Part shown: positions 7,565 through 17,014 of the stretch, one piece after another
Layout of the letters: every line of letters starts with the position of its first letter
Position numbering within the stretch: the stretch's first letter is position 1
NCBI RefSeq assembly: GCF_900116195.1
Contig: NZ_FOZW01000006.1
Location: 62,001-126,000 of the forward strand
From: Alloyangia pacifica
GTDB lineage: Bacteria > Pseudomonadota > Alphaproteobacteria > Rhodobacterales > Rhodobacteraceae
DNA: 64,000 nt
Direction: 5' to 3'
Notes under the pieces: generated by a model
What the model was told of the DNA's origin: nothing
Database searches by the model: none
What the model saw: only the letters and a program-made list of their open reading frames with translations
Made by a program: the position numbers and the translations under genes

Positions 7565-9970
7565 TCAGCTCAGGTATTGCGCGGTGAGCGCGTGGGAAAT
7601 CGCGGCGAGGTCGGCGCGGAAGCCGCTCAGCCGCGCGGGGGTGATCTCGGAGGGTTCGGCAACCGCCAGCGCGGTGCGCAGCATCAGGATGCGCTTTGCC
7701 GCTTCGCCCATCGGGCGGCCGCTGGCGGCACGGATGCGCTCTTCCTCGCCCAGCAACAGGTCGATCTGGAAGAGCATCGAGCGCGGGTTGCCCGCGTCGA
7801 GCGCCAGGAGGTCGATCACCGTCTCGCGCGAGGTCTCGACCGAGTAACGGCGACGATGGGTCATCACCGTATCGCCGACCTCCACCGCCAGATCGAGCCC
7901 GCCCTCGGGTGCCTTCGCCGAGGTGAAGGCGGCAAGGAAGGCGGCCATCTGGTCAGTGCGTTCGAGCGCCCGCCCGACGGTCAGGAAGCGCCAGCCGAGG
8001 AAGCGGAACATGTTCTCGTGCACGAGGCCGGAGAAGCCCGCGAGGCGGCGCAGCAGCAGGCTCATGGCGCGGGCGGCATCATCGCCGGGATGGCAGCCCT
8101 CGGCCACGTCGCGGGCGGTGAAGGCGAGGTCCGACAGCGCGGTCCAGCCGTCGGTGGAGAAGCGGTCGCGCACCTTGGCGGCACAGCCGCGCGAAACCTC
8201 GAAGAGCTGCAGCAGCCCCGGCGGCACAGGCTCCTCGGAGGGATCGAGGCCGAAACCGGCGAGGAAACGTGCGAGGCTTTCCACCAGCGGCAGCGCGTCG
8301 GGGCCGTAATCCTCGAGCCGCAGGTGATAGGCGCGGATCTGGCGCACGCCCATCTCCGCCCGTTCGACGTAGCGGCCGAGCCAGTAAAGGTTGTCCGCCG
8401 CCCGCGCCGGCAGCTGCCCCGGCTGGCGGCGCAGGAACGGCCCCTTGTCGCGGGGGGCGAGGGTCTCGCTGGGGACCGGCGCGTCCGAGGTGATCCAGAC
8501 GTCGGCCACCGAGCCGCCCGACTGCATCGCCAGAGCCGTGGGATCGCCGTTGCGCCCTATGCGGGCGTAGCCGCCCGGCATCACCGTCCAGCCCTCGGGC
8601 GTACGCGCGGCAAAGACCCGCACCACCATCGGGCGCGGCACCAGCCGGTCGCCGACCATGGCGGGGGTGGTCGAAAGGGTCACCGCCTCCTGCCCCACCA
8701 GCGTGTCGCCCTCGCGCTCCAGCCAGTCCGAGACCGAGCCATGCGCCTGCCCCCTGAAGCGCCCGCCGAGCGCGGTGCCCGCGTCGATGTCGAAGGGCAG
8801 CTTGGTCGATTGCGCCGGGCCGATCAGCATGCGGTGCAGGTTGTCACGCACGTAGGCACGCTCCGAGGGCTGACCGCACCACCAGGTGGCGATGTTCGGC
8901 AGCTTCAGCGCCTCGCCGGTCAGCGCCTCGCAGATGCGCGGCAGGAAGGCCATGAGCGCCCGCGACTCCAGCGCGCCGGAGCCGAGGCAGTTGACCATGG
9001 TGATCGCCCCCGCGCGCAGCGCCGAGACCATGCCGGGCGTGCCGAGGGCCGAGCTCTCGTCCAGCTCCAGCGGGTCGGCAAACCGCGAGTCGAGGCGACG
9101 CCAGAGCACCGAGACCGGCTCGTCCCCCGCCACGGTGCGCACCTTGAGCTGGCCATTGCGCACCGCCATGTCCTCGCATTCGAGCAGCATGAAGCCGAGG
9201 TAGCGGGCGATATAGGCATGCTCGTAATAGGTGTCGGTGTGCTGGCCCGGCGTGAGGATCGCCACCCGGCTGCGCTCGTCAGCGCGCAGGCCGATCAGCG
9301 CGTCGCGGAAGCTGCGGAAGAATCCCGCGAGCCGCTCGACGTTGGCCTTGGGGAAGAGGTCATGAAACACCCGCCCCGTGGCCATGCGGTTTTCCAGAGC
9401 GAAGCCCGCGCCCGAGGGCGCTTGCGTGCGGTCGCCCAGCACCAGCCAGGTCCCGTCCGGAGAGCGGCCGATCTCGAAGGCGAGGAAGTGCAGGAAATGC
9501 CCCGAGCGCGGCTGCACGCCGACGATGGGCCGCAGCCACTCGGGGTTGCGTGCCACCAGGTCGGCGGGCAGATAGCCCTGCTGCACCAGGTCGCCCGGCC
9601 CGTAGAGGTCGGCCATCACCCGCTCGAGCAGCTCGGCGCGCTGCACGATGCCCGCGGCGAGCGTGGCCCATTCGCTGCCCGAGATGACCACCGGCACGTG
9701 GCTCAGCGGCCAGCTGCGCTCGGTCGAGCCCTCGCCGGTGTGCTGGCGGAAATAGACGCCCGTGTCGTGCAGGTACTGGTCCCCCCGGGCAAAGGCCCGG
9801 GCGCGGGTCTCGGCGCTCTGCGTGGCAAGGTGGCGGATCAGCGGCTGCCAGGCGGGGCGCAGCGTGCCGTCCGGACGCAGCAACTCGTCGGCCACGCCCG
9901 GGGGCGGGCTGTAGCCTTGCAGGAACTTGGCCACCGTCTCCGGCAGCGGGCGTTTCGTCTCCGCCACCAA
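7565..9970 (-). CDS. Circularly permuted ATP-grasp / alpha-E domain fusion protein
   Basis: 801 aa. Roughly residues 1-480 form a type-2 circularly permuted ATP-grasp domain (LTPGQHTDTYYEHAYIARYLG, cut here to its conserved TYYEH and ARYLG parts; later MVNCLGSGALES, LPNIATWWCGQ and a C-terminal LRRQPGQLPAR linker). About 490-801 form the helical alpha-E domain, starting ADNLYWLGRYVERAE. ATP-grasp proteins activate carboxylates as acyl-phosphates and join them to amines, so this is a predicted peptide or amide ligase. The two domains are separate genes in many genomes and fused here. Start is five bases before the DUF2126 stop codon. Confidence 0.93.
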   Translation of the reverse strand: MVAETKRPLPETVAKFLQGYSPPPGVADELLRPDGTLRPAWQPLIRHLATQSAETRARAFARGDQYLHDTGVYFRQHTGEGSTERSWPLSHVPVVISGSEWATLAAGIVQRAELLERVMADLYGPGDLVQQGYLPADLVARNPEWLRPIVGVQPRSGHFLHFLAFEIGRSPDGTWLVLGDRTQAPSGAGFALENRMATGRVFHDLFPKANVERLAGFFRSFRDALIGLRADERSRVAILTPGQHTDTYYEHAYIARYLGFMLLECEDMAVRNGQLKVRTVAGDEPVSVLWRRLDSRFADPLELDESSALGTPGMVSALRAGAITMVNCLGSGALESRALMAFLPRICEALTGEALKLPNIATWWCGQPSERAYVRDNLHRMLIGPAQSTKLPFDIDAGTALGGRFRGQAHGSVSDWLEREGDTLVGQEAVTLSTTPAMVGDRLVPRPMVVRVFAARTPEGWTVMPGGYARIGRNGDPTALAMQSGGSVADVWITSDAPVPSETLAPRDKGPFLRRQPGQLPARAADNLYWLGRYVERAEMGVRQIRAYHLRLEDYGPDALPLVESLARFLAGFGLDPSEEPVPPGLLQLFEVSRGCAAKVRDRFSTDGWTALSDLAFTARDVAEGCHPGDDAARAMSLLLRRLAGFSGLVHENMFRFLGWRFLTVGRALERTDQMAAFLAAFTSAKAPEGGLDLAVEVGDTVMTHRRRYSVETSRETVIDLLALDAGNPRSMLFQIDLLLGEEERIRAASGRPMGEAAKRILMLRTALAVAEPSEITPARLSGFRADLAAISHALTAQYLS

Positions 9971-9974
9971 GGCG

Positions 9975-12900
9975 TCAGATCCCCGGCAGGCGGCGCAGAT
10001 CGAGGGTCATCGGGAACTCCGGATGCGGTGTCTCGGGCGCGGGCCAGTAGCTGCCCGGGGTGTGCCCGAGTTTCTCGAAGCGGGCAAGCCGCCGCGCATC
10101 GGCCTCGTTGGTATTCACCGGGAAGGTGTCATAGTTGCGCCCGCCCGGATGCGCCACATGGTAGCGGCAGCCGCCCAGCGCTCGGCCGGTCCAGGTGTCG
10201 AAGATGTCGAAGGTCAGCGGCGCGTTCACCGGCAGCGTCGGGTGCAGCGCCTCGGCGGGCTGCCAGGCCTTGAAGCGCACGCCGCCAACCCTGACGCCAG
10301 AAGCACCGGTCTCGGCCATCGGCACGGCGCGGCCGTTGCAGGCGACGATGTAGCGGCCCGGCTCGGTGGCGGTGAGCTGCACCTGCATGCGCTCGACCGA
10401 GCTGTCGGTGTAGCGCACGGTGCCGCCGATGGCACCGCGCTCGCCCAGCACGTGCCAAGGCTCCAGCGCCTGCCGCAGCTCGAGGTGGACGCCCTCGTAG
10501 TCGACCTCTCCGGCGAAGGGGAAACGGAACTCGCGCTGCGCCTCGTACCACTCGGGACGGAAGGTGAAGCCGTGATCGCCGAGGTCGCGCAGCACGTCGA
10601 GGAAATCCTGCCAGACGAAATGCGGCAGCATGAAGCGGTCGTGCAGCGTGGTGCCCCAGCGCACGGGCTTGCCCTGGATGGGGGCCTTCCAGAAGCGCGC
10701 CAGCAGCGCCCGGATGAGCACCTGTTGCGCAAGGCTCATCTTGGCGTCCGGCGGCATCTCGAAGCCGCGGAACTCGACGAGGCCGAGGCGGCCGGTGGGC
10801 CCGTCGGGCGAGTAGAGCTTGTCGATGCAGATCTCCGCCCGGTGGGTGTTGCCGGTGACGTCGATCAGCATGTTGCGCAGCAGCCGGTCGGTCAGCCACG
10901 GCAGCGGCGGCTCGCCCTGCCCCGGCGCCGGGAAATGCGCCAGCGCGATTTCCAGCTCGTAGAGGCTGTCGTGCCGCGCCTCGTCGATCCTCGGGGCCTG
11001 CGATGTCGGGCCGATGAAGAGACCCGAGAAGAGGTAACTGAGCGAGGGATGCCGCAGCCAGTGCAGGATCATCGAGCGCATGAGGTCCGGGCGGCGCAGG
11101 AAGGGGCTGTCATGCGGCGTCTCGCCGCCCACGACGACGTGGTTGCCGCCGCCGGTGCCGGTGTGCTTGCCGTCGATCATGAACTTGTCGGCGCCGAGGC
11201 GGCACTGACGGGCTTCTTCGTAGACGCCGTTGGTGATCGCCTTGCAGTCCTCCCAGCTGTGCGCCGGGTGCACGTTGACCTCGATCACGCCGGGATCGGG
11301 GGCGACGCGGACCACGTTGAGGCGCGCGTCATGCGGCGGCGTGTAGCCCTCGATATGGATCGGCAGGCCCAGTTCCTCGGCGGTGGTCTCCGCCGCGGCG
11401 AGCAGGTCGAGATAGTCCTCGAGCGACTCCACCGGCGGCATGAAGAGGCAGAGCCGGCCGTCCCGCGGCTCGATGGCGATGGCGGTGCGCACCGCGCCGC
11501 CCGCCGGGTCGACGCCCTGCTCCATGATGCGCTGCCGCCGCCCGACGTCGCGCGCCTCGGACACCGGCTGGTCGTGCCCCGGCGTGACCTCGGGCAACGC
11601 GGCCATGGCCTCGCGCTCCTCGGCGGCGATGCGCTCCAGCTCCTCCATCAGCTGCGCGCGGCGTTCCTGTTGCTGCGCGTGGAAATCCGGCAGCTCGGTC
11701 AGCGGCACGCTGGGATCGGTCGGGTAGACATAGGGGTAGGCCGAGGGCGGCACGAAGGGCAGCGCCCCGAGCGGCAGACGGAAGCCCACCGGGCTGTCGC
11801 CGGGGATGAGGAACAAATGCCCGCGCCGGGTCTTCCAGTGCTCGGAACGCCACTTCGGCCCGCTCGCCTTGGACTGCCAGCGCTGCAGCGGCAGGATGAA
11901 GCCCGCCGCCTCGTCGAGCCCGCGGGTGAACACCCGTGCAATGCGGGCGCGGGTCTCGGGATCCTTGAGCTTGGAATCCTCCGGCGTCACGTTCATCGGC
12001 AGATCGGCTTCCTTGAGAATCCATTCCGCCGGATCCTCGTAGGCCGGGTGGACGTAGTTGCCATCGAGACCCAGCGTCTCGGCGAATCTGGTCATGAAGC
12101 TGTCGGCCTGCGCGGCATCCGCGCCCTTGGCGGCCTCCTTGGCCACCAGGTCGGGGTTCTTCCACACCGGCTTGCCGTCCCGCCGCCAGTAGAGCGAAAA
12201 GGTCCAGCGCGGCAGGGTCTCGCCGGGATACCACTTGCCTTGCCCGTAGTGCAGGAAGCCGCCCGGCGCGAAACGTTCCCGCAACCGGCGGATCAGCTGA
12301 TCCGCGAGCGCGCGCTTCTGCGGCCCGACCGCGGCGGTGTTCCACTCGGCGCTCTCGAAATCGTCGATCGAGACAAATGTCGGCTCGCCGCCCATGGTCA
12401 GGCGCATGTCCTGCGCCTCGATCTCGGCGTCGACCTTGTGCCCGAGCGCGTCCAGCGCGTCCCAGGCCTCGTCGGAGAAGGGCTTGGTGATGCGCGGGTG
12501 CTCGGCGACGCGGCGCACCTGCATGTCGAAATCGAAATCGGTCTGCGTATTCGGCGGCGCGGAGTAGCCGCCGACGATGGGCGCGGCGTTTCGGTAGTGC
12601 GGCGTGGCGGCGAGCGGAATGTGACTCTCGCCGGTTAGCAGGCCGGAGGTCGGGTCGAGCCCGATCCAGCCGGCGCCGGGAATGTAGACCTCGCACCAGG
12701 CGTGCAGGTCGGTGAAGTCGTGATCGGTCCCCGCCGGCCCGTCGAGCGAGACGAGGTCGGGCTTGAGCTGGATCAGGTACCCGGACACGAAGCGCGCCGC
12801 GAAACCCAAATGCCGCAGGATTTGCACGAGCAACCACGAGGTGTCACGGCAGGAGCCCTTGGCCAGTTGCAGCGTCTCCTCGGGGGTCTGCACGCCGGGC

Positions 12901-13388
12901 TCCATGCGGACGATGTAGCCGATGTCCTTCTCCAGCCGGGCGTTCAGCCCGACGAGGTAGTCGACCGTGCGCGGCGCGCTTTTCTCGATGGTATCGAGAT
13001 AAGCCTGCAGCCGCGGGCCGGCCTGCTCGGGGGTGCGGTAGATCGACAGGTCCTCGGCAAAGTCCTGCGAATACTCGAAGGGAAAGGCCTCGGCGCTCTC
13101 ATCCACGAAGAAGTCGAACGGGTTGTAGACCGTCATGTCGGCGACGAGATCGACCTCGATCTTGAACTCGGTCACCGGCTCGGGAAACACGAAGCGCGCC
13201 AGCCAGTTTCCATAGGGATCCTGCTGATGATTGACGAAGTGCCCCTCGGGCGAGACCTTCAGCGAATGCGAGATCACCCGCGTGCGCGAGTGTGGCGCTG
13301 GCCTGAGCCGGATGATCTGCGGCCCGAGCGACACCGGGCGGTCGTACTTGTAGTGCGTCAGGTGGTGGATACTTGCCGTAATCGCCAT
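9975..13388 (-). CDS. Transglutaminase-DUF2126 protein
   Basis: 1137 aa, a large soluble protein. The N-terminal third is a transglutaminase-like domain with catalytic Cys180 (GSCRDTSWL), His229 (DLHAWCEVY) and Asp245 (IGLDPTSG). The remainder is DUF2126, starting near [13 protein letters not shown] and including [14 protein letters not shown] and [13 protein letters not shown]. The latter pair resembles the metal and substrate loops of glutamine-synthetase-like ligases, which is my inference. It is the first gene of the cluster, read leftward into the ATP-grasp/alpha-E and second transglutaminase genes. Together they make up a conserved, biochemically unresolved peptide-ligase system. Confidence 0.93.
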   Translation of the reverse strand: MAITASIHHLTHYKYDRPVSLGPQIIRLRPAPHSRTRVISHSLKVSPEGHFVNHQQDPYGNWLARFVFPEPVTEFKIEVDLVADMTVYNPFDFFVDESAEAFPFEYSQDFAEDLSIYRTPEQAGPRLQAYLDTIEKSAPRTVDYLVGLNARLEKDIGYIVRMEPGVQTPEETLQLAKGSCRDTSWLLVQILRHLGFAARFVSGYLIQLKPDLVSLDGPAGTDHDFTDLHAWCEVYIPGAGWIGLDPTSGLLTGESHIPLAATPHYRNAAPIVGGYSAPPNTQTDFDFDMQVRRVAEHPRITKPFSDEAWDALDALGHKVDAEIEAQDMRLTMGGEPTFVSIDDFESAEWNTAAVGPQKRALADQLIRRLRERFAPGGFLHYGQGKWYPGETLPRWTFSLYWRRDGKPVWKNPDLVAKEAAKGADAAQADSFMTRFAETLGLDGNYVHPAYEDPAEWILKEADLPMNVTPEDSKLKDPETRARIARVFTRGLDEAAGFILPLQRWQSKASGPKWRSEHWKTRRGHLFLIPGDSPVGFRLPLGALPFVPPSAYPYVYPTDPSVPLTELPDFHAQQQERRAQLMEELERIAAEEREAMAALPEVTPGHDQPVSEARDVGRRQRIMEQGVDPAGGAVRTAIAIEPRDGRLCLFMPPVESLEDYLDLLAAAETTAEELGLPIHIEGYTPPHDARLNVVRVAPDPGVIEVNVHPAHSWEDCKAITNGVYEEARQCRLGADKFMIDGKHTGTGGGNHVVVGGETPHDSPFLRRPDLMRSMILHWLRHPSLSYLFSGLFIGPTSQAPRIDEARHDSLYELEIALAHFPAPGQGEPPLPWLTDRLLRNMLIDVTGNTHRAEICIDKLYSPDGPTGRLGLVEFRGFEMPPDAKMSLAQQVLIRALLARFWKAPIQGKPVRWGTTLHDRFMLPHFVWQDFLDVLRDLGDHGFTFRPEWYEAQREFRFPFAGEVDYEGVHLELRQALEPWHVLGERGAIGGTVRYTDSSVERMQVQLTATEPGRYIVACNGRAVPMAETGASGVRVGGVRFKAWQPAEALHPTLPVNAPLTFDIFDTWTGRALGGCRYHVAHPGGRNYDTFPVNTNEADARRLARFEKLGHTPGSYWPAPETPHPEFPMTLDLRRLPGI

Positions 13389-13531
13389 TCGCTAGGGCCC
13401 GCAACTGGTGGAAACCTCTCACACCTGAGCGACTTGGCCCGCGCTTGTAAAGCCTTGCATGACCCCGCGGCATCGACCGTTGCCGCGCCGCCCGTTCCGC
13501 AGGCGACGCACGGAGGCATGGATCGCGGTGT

Positions 13532-14206
13532 TCAGTTCACCGGCATGACGAAGACCTCACGCACGCCCGCGCGCGCATCGGCTTCCAGCGCGAACATCAC
13601 CGAGCGGGCGATGTCCTCGGGTTTCAGCTTGTCGGGTTTGGCCTCGTCGAAGAAGGGCGTGTCGACCATGCCCGGCGCGATCACCGTGACCCGTGCGCCC
13701 CATTCGCGGAACTCCTCGGCGAGGTTGCCGCCGTAGCCGTGCACGAACCATTTCGAGGCACCGTAGACCGACCCCTTGATGGTCGTCCGGCCAGCCGCCG
13801 AGCCGGTGAGCAACAGATGTCCCCGGTTTTTCACGAAATAGGCCGAGGCGGCTTTCGCGGTCCAGAGCACCCCGAGGATGTTGAGTTGCACCAGCCGCTC
13901 CCATTCCCCCGGATCGCCCTTGCGCGTGCCCGATTGCGACAGGCCGGTCCCTGCGTTGGCGAAGGCGGCGTTCACATCGCCGAAATGCCCGGCCAGTTTC
14001 GCCATGGCCGCTTCCTGCTCCTGGAGGGAGGTCGCGTCGCCCGGCAGTGCCAGTGCATGCGGACCAAGTTCCTTCTCGAGGTCGGCAATCTTGTCTTTGG
14101 ACCGCGCGAAGAGGCCCACATTCCAGCCGCGCTCGACCGCGGCACGGGCGGTCTGCGCGCCGATGCCGGAAGAGGCACCGGTGATGAAGAGTGTCTTGCG
14201 GATCAT
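13532..14206 (-). CDS. Short-chain dehydrogenase/reductase
   Basis: 224 aa, classical SDR size. The cofactor motif TGASSGIG is at residues 9-16, an NAG-type motif appears in FANAGTG, and the catalytic Tyr-x3-Lys is SVYGASKW, with the Ser in LLTGSAAG. The C-terminal APGMVDTPFF follows the family pattern. It reduces or oxidises an unknown alcohol or ketone with NAD(P)H. The start at 14206 has a strong GGGAGG seven bases upstream, which excludes the longer frame to 14302. It is 143 bases from the DUF2126 gene and may not be part of that operon. Confidence 0.92.
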   Translation of the reverse strand: MIRKTLFITGASSGIGAQTARAAVERGWNVGLFARSKDKIADLEKELGPHALALPGDATSLQEQEAAMAKLAGHFGDVNAAFANAGTGLSQSGTRKGDPGEWERLVQLNILGVLWTAKAASAYFVKNRGHLLLTGSAAGRTTIKGSVYGASKWFVHGYGGNLAEEFREWGARVTVIAPGMVDTPFFDEAKPDKLKPEDIARSVMFALEADARAGVREVFVMPVN

Positions 14207-14404
14207 GATTAACCCTCCCGAAGGACATTCGCGTGAAACTTGGCGCAGGGGCGACCCGGCGCGGCTGCCAGGCAAGATAGCGCGCGCGGTGTTCCGGCCC
14301 ATGAAAGCGGCCTCAGGGGTCGATCACGCACCCGTCACGCAACGGAAATGGAACAACTTTCGCAGCACCGGCGTTTTCTTGCCGACCAGTAAGGGAGATC
14401 CTCG

Positions 14405-14656
14405 ATGAAACGCCTCGCACTGCTCACTGCCGTTACGACCTGCACCGCCGTCGCCGCCTATGCCGCGACAGAGGTGCTCGGAACCGGCGCCGCCACGGTC
14501 ATTGAGATCGAGGTCGCGCCGCACGAACTGGCAGAGTGCCGCGAAACGTTGCAGCAGGTCGCCTCGATGCCCGCCGTCTCCGATGATGGCACTCCCCTGC
14601 TCTTCCAGTCCTCCGACGACCTGCCCCAGGTGCGTTGCGTGGCATCGACGGTCTGA
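14405..14656 (+). CDS. Small secreted protein of unknown function
   Basis: 83 aa with a clear signal peptide (MKRLALLTAVTTCTAVAAYA, residues 1-20) and a short mature part with two Cys (in LAECRETL and QVRCVAS) that could form a disulfide. A GGGAG lies seven bases before the ATG, which supports translation. No family recognised. It starts divergently from the SDR gene and is followed by yjbQ after 78 bases. Confidence 0.65.
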   Translation: MKRLALLTAVTTCTAVAAYAATEVLGTGAATVIEIEVAPHELAECRETLQQVASMPAVSDDGTPLLFQSSDDLPQVRCVASTV

Positions 14657-14734
14657 CGGTCGCGCCACTGGCAGACCGCCGCCGCGCTTGCTAGGCATGG
14701 GCCGACACGGCAGCGCGCGATACGGGGTCCAGGA

Positions 14735-15154
14735 ATGCAGACCAGCTTCACCATCGAGACGCGGGGTCCCGGCCTCTATGAGTTCACCCGCGACGTGAAC
14801 CGCTGGGTCGGCGGGAGTGGTGCGAGCGACGGGCTACTCACCCTGTTCATTCGCCACACCTCGGCCTCTCTGCTCATTCAGGAGAACGCCGACCCCGAGG
14901 TGAGGACCGACCTGACCGAGTTCTTCCACCGTCTCGTGCCGCCGAGCAGCGACCCTTCGATGCGTTATCTCACGCATACCTACGAAGGTCCGGACGACAT
15001 GCCCGCCCATATCAAGGCGGCCCTGCTGCCGGTCTCCCTTTCCATTCCGATCAACGGTGGAAAACTCGGGCTCGGCACCTGGCAGGGCATCTATCTCTTC
15101 GAGCACCGCAACGCGCCTCACTGGCGCGAAGTCCTCGCCCATCTCGGCGGCTGA
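14735..15154 (+). CDS. YjbQ / UPF0047 family protein
   Basis: 139 aa, the normal length. The family signature is complete: FIRHTSASLLIQENADP, then THTYEGPDDMPAHIKAALL and GTWQGIYLFEHR. The conserved His residues bind a metal. YjbQ homologues have weak thiamine-phosphate synthase activity in vitro, and their physiological role is unsettled. Single gene, followed by a weak hairpin with a T-run. Confidence 0.92.
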   Translation: MQTSFTIETRGPGLYEFTRDVNRWVGGSGASDGLLTLFIRHTSASLLIQENADPEVRTDLTEFFHRLVPPSSDPSMRYLTHTYEGPDDMPAHIKAALLPVSLSIPINGGKLGLGTWQGIYLFEHRNAPHWREVLAHLGG

Positions 15155-15186
15155 AGCCGCTCAGGATGATTTCTCAGCGGTTTTTC
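15154..15186 (+). terminator. Possible terminator after yjbQ
   Basis: CCGCT at 15157-15161 pairs with AGCGG at 15176-15180, extended by A-T pairs with a bulge, and is followed directly by TTTTTC. The stem is short, so termination may be partial. Confidence 0.45.
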
Positions 15187-15269
15187 TAGATTTCGAGGAT
15201 TTTGCACGCCCCGCATCTTGCGGAGCAAATTGACCTCTACCCAATTTCTGGGCGCTCCCCTATAGTGGC

Positions 15270-15278
15270 TGTGGATAA
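15270..15278 (-). promoter_or_regulatory. Consensus DnaA box upstream of nrdR
   Basis: TGTGGATAA here is the exact reverse complement of the DnaA box TTATCCACA. It lies 50 bases before the nrdR ATG, next to TATAGT at 15261-15266, which could be a -10 element. A single nine-base match can occur by chance, but the position in the only gap before a nucleotide-reductase regulator is suggestive of replication-linked control. Confidence 0.45.
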
Positions 15279-15328
15279 ATGAGGGATAACCTCATGCCCA
15301 CGTTGGAACGAAGTGATTGGGGGAAGGC

Positions 15329-15796
15329 ATGCGCTGCCCGTTTTGTGGAAATATCGACACCCAGGTCAAGGATTCACGCCCGGCAGAAGACCATGTCTCG
15401 ATCCGTCGTCGCCGTTTCTGCCCGGCCTGCGGCGGCCGGTTCACCACCTATGAGCGGGTGCAGCTGCGCGATCTCGTGGTGATCAAGACCAGCGGTCGGC
15501 GCGAGGATTTCGACCGCGACAAGCTCGAGCGCTCGATCCGCATCGCGCTGCAGAAACGCCCGATCGATCCTGAGCGCGTCGACCAGATGATCTCCGGTGT
15601 CGTGCGACGGTTGGAAAGCCTCGGCGAAACCGACATCCAGTCGAAACAGATCGGCGAGATCGTCATGGAGACGCTCGCGCGGATCGACACCGTGGCCTAT
15701 GTGCGCTTTGCCAGCGTCTACAAGAACTTCCAGGCTGCTGATGATTTCGACAAGTTCGTGAGCGAGCTGCGTCCCGGCACCCAGCCGGAGAAGTGA
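15329..15796 (+). CDS. nrdR: Transcriptional repressor NrdR
   Basis: 155 aa, the family length. The N-terminal zinc ribbon has Cys3, Cys6, Cys31 and Cys34 (MRCPFCG and FCPACG). The ATP-cone domain follows from about residue 47 ([17 protein letters not shown]). NrdR senses ATP/dATP and represses ribonucleotide reductase genes. The ATG at 15329 was chosen over the upstream TTG because MRCPFCG is the universal start and GGGGAAGG precedes it. ribD follows 48 bases later; nrdR-ribD is a common pairing in alphaproteobacteria. Confidence 0.97.
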   Translation: MRCPFCGNIDTQVKDSRPAEDHVSIRRRRFCPACGGRFTTYERVQLRDLVVIKTSGRREDFDRDKLERSIRIALQKRPIDPERVDQMISGVVRRLESLGETDIQSKQIGEIVMETLARIDTVAYVRFASVYKNFQAADDFDKFVSELRPGTQPEK

Positions 15797-15844
15797 GCGC
15801 GGTCTGCAACGCGCCCACGGACGCAACACGGGGAGCAAGTTCGC

Positions 15845-16933
15845 GTGAAGGATGACGTCCGCCACATGGCCCATGCCCTGCGCCTCGGGCGCCGGGGCAT
15901 GGGCAACTGCTGGCCCAACCCCGCCGTGGGCTGCGTACTGGTGAAGGATGGCCGCATCGTCGGCCGCGGCTGGACCCAGCCCGGCGGCCGTCCGCACGCC
16001 GAGGTCGTGGCACTGGCCGATGCCGGCGCGCAGGCGCGCGGCGCCACCGCCTACGTCACGCTCGAGCCCTGCGCCCATACCGGCAAGACCCCGCCCTGCG
16101 CCACGGCCCTGATCCAGGCCGGTGTGGCGCGCGTGGTCGCCCCCATTGCCGACAGCGACCCGCGGGTCGCCGGCCAGGGCTTCGAGATGCTGCGCAGAGC
16201 CGGCATTGAGGTGACCACCGGCCCCTGTGCCGAGGAGGCAATGCAGGACCACGCCGGGTTCCTTATGAAGACCGAAGAAGGCCGTCCCCGGGTGACGCTG
16301 AAGCTGGCGAGCAGTTTCGACGGGCGCATTGCCACCGCCACCGGTGAGAGCAAGTGGATCACCGGCCCCGAGGCGCGCCGCGCGGTGCACGGGCTGCGCG
16401 CCTGCCATGATGCGGTGATGGTCGGCGCCGGTACCGCTCGGGCCGACGATCCGGAGCTGACCGTGCGCGGCAGGGGCCATGTGCACCAGCCGGTGCGGGT
16501 GATCGCCTCCCGGCTGATCGACGTGCCGCTGATGAGCCGCCTTGCCTCGACCGCGCGCGAGGTGCCGGTCTGGATCGTGCATGGCTCGGATGCCGCCACG
16601 GCCACCCGCCGGGCGTGGCAGAGCTGCGGGGCGACCCTGATCCAGAGCCGCGTGACAGCAGGGCGTCTCGACCCCGGCGCGCTGCTTGCGGCGCTCGGCA
16701 GCCAGGGGCTGACGCGGGTGTTCTGCGAGGGCGGCGGACAGCTCGCCGCCTCGTTGCTCGCCGCCGATCTGGTGGACGAACTGGTCGGCTTTACCGCGGG
16801 CCTCGCACTCGGCGCGGAGGGGCGGCCCGGCGTCGGGGCCATGGGCGTCGACACGCTGACCGAGGCGCCGCGCTTCAGGCTGGTGGAGACCCGCACGCTC
16901 GGCAATGACGTGATGCACCGCTGGCTGCGCTGA
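15845..16933 (+). CDS. ribD: Bifunctional riboflavin deaminase/reductase RibD
   Basis: 362 aa. The N-terminal deaminase domain (about 1-145) has the zinc motifs HAEVVAL and PCAHTGKTPPC. The C-terminal reductase domain follows from about 155 (RVTLKLASSFDGRIAT), with the NADPH-binding VGAGTARADDP and CEGGGQLAAS. It converts the first pyrimidine intermediate of riboflavin synthesis in two steps in the cytosol. The start is GTG at 15845, consistent with the family N-terminus (DVRHMAHALRLG). No other riboflavin gene follows; the next gene is convergent. Confidence 0.95.
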   Translation: MKDDVRHMAHALRLGRRGMGNCWPNPAVGCVLVKDGRIVGRGWTQPGGRPHAEVVALADAGAQARGATAYVTLEPCAHTGKTPPCATALIQAGVARVVAPIADSDPRVAGQGFEMLRRAGIEVTTGPCAEEAMQDHAGFLMKTEEGRPRVTLKLASSFDGRIATATGESKWITGPEARRAVHGLRACHDAVMVGAGTARADDPELTVRGRGHVHQPVRVIASRLIDVPLMSRLASTAREVPVWIVHGSDAATATRRAWQSCGATLIQSRVTAGRLDPGALLAALGSQGLTRVFCEGGGQLAASLLAADLVDELVGFTAGLALGAEGRPGVGAMGVDTLTEAPRFRLVETRTLGNDVMHRWLR

Positions 16934-16947
16934 CGGCGCGAAGAACC

Positions 16948-16993
16948 GGGGGCGCTGCCCCCGGCTCCCCGGCGTATTTGTGGAACAATGAAG
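16948..16993. repeat. Dispersed palindromic element, copy B
   Basis: The 15-base hairpin at 16948-16962 is identical to that of copy A (stem GGGGGC, loop GCT). It is followed by CCCCGGCGTATTTG and an ACAATGAAG tail. It fills the 81-base gap between the convergent ribD and dehydrogenase genes and probably ends transcription from both sides. Confidence 0.75.
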
Positions 16994-17014
16994 CGGCGGC
17001 GGCAGGCCGCGCCT

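Noticed and set aside
6545-10273. 1242-codon open frame on the plus strand opposite the transglutaminase and ATP-grasp genes
   Set aside because: It is an antisense shadow of GC-rich genes: Arg/His/Gly-rich composition, no family motif, and the opposite strand carries full catalytic motifs.
9927-12638. 903-codon plus-strand frame opposite the DUF2126 gene
   Set aside because: Same explanation; it shows no domain and spans two real genes.
15230-15266. TTGACC (15230) and TATAGT (15261) as the nrdR promoter
   Set aside because: The spacing is 25 bases, too long for a sigma-70-type promoter.
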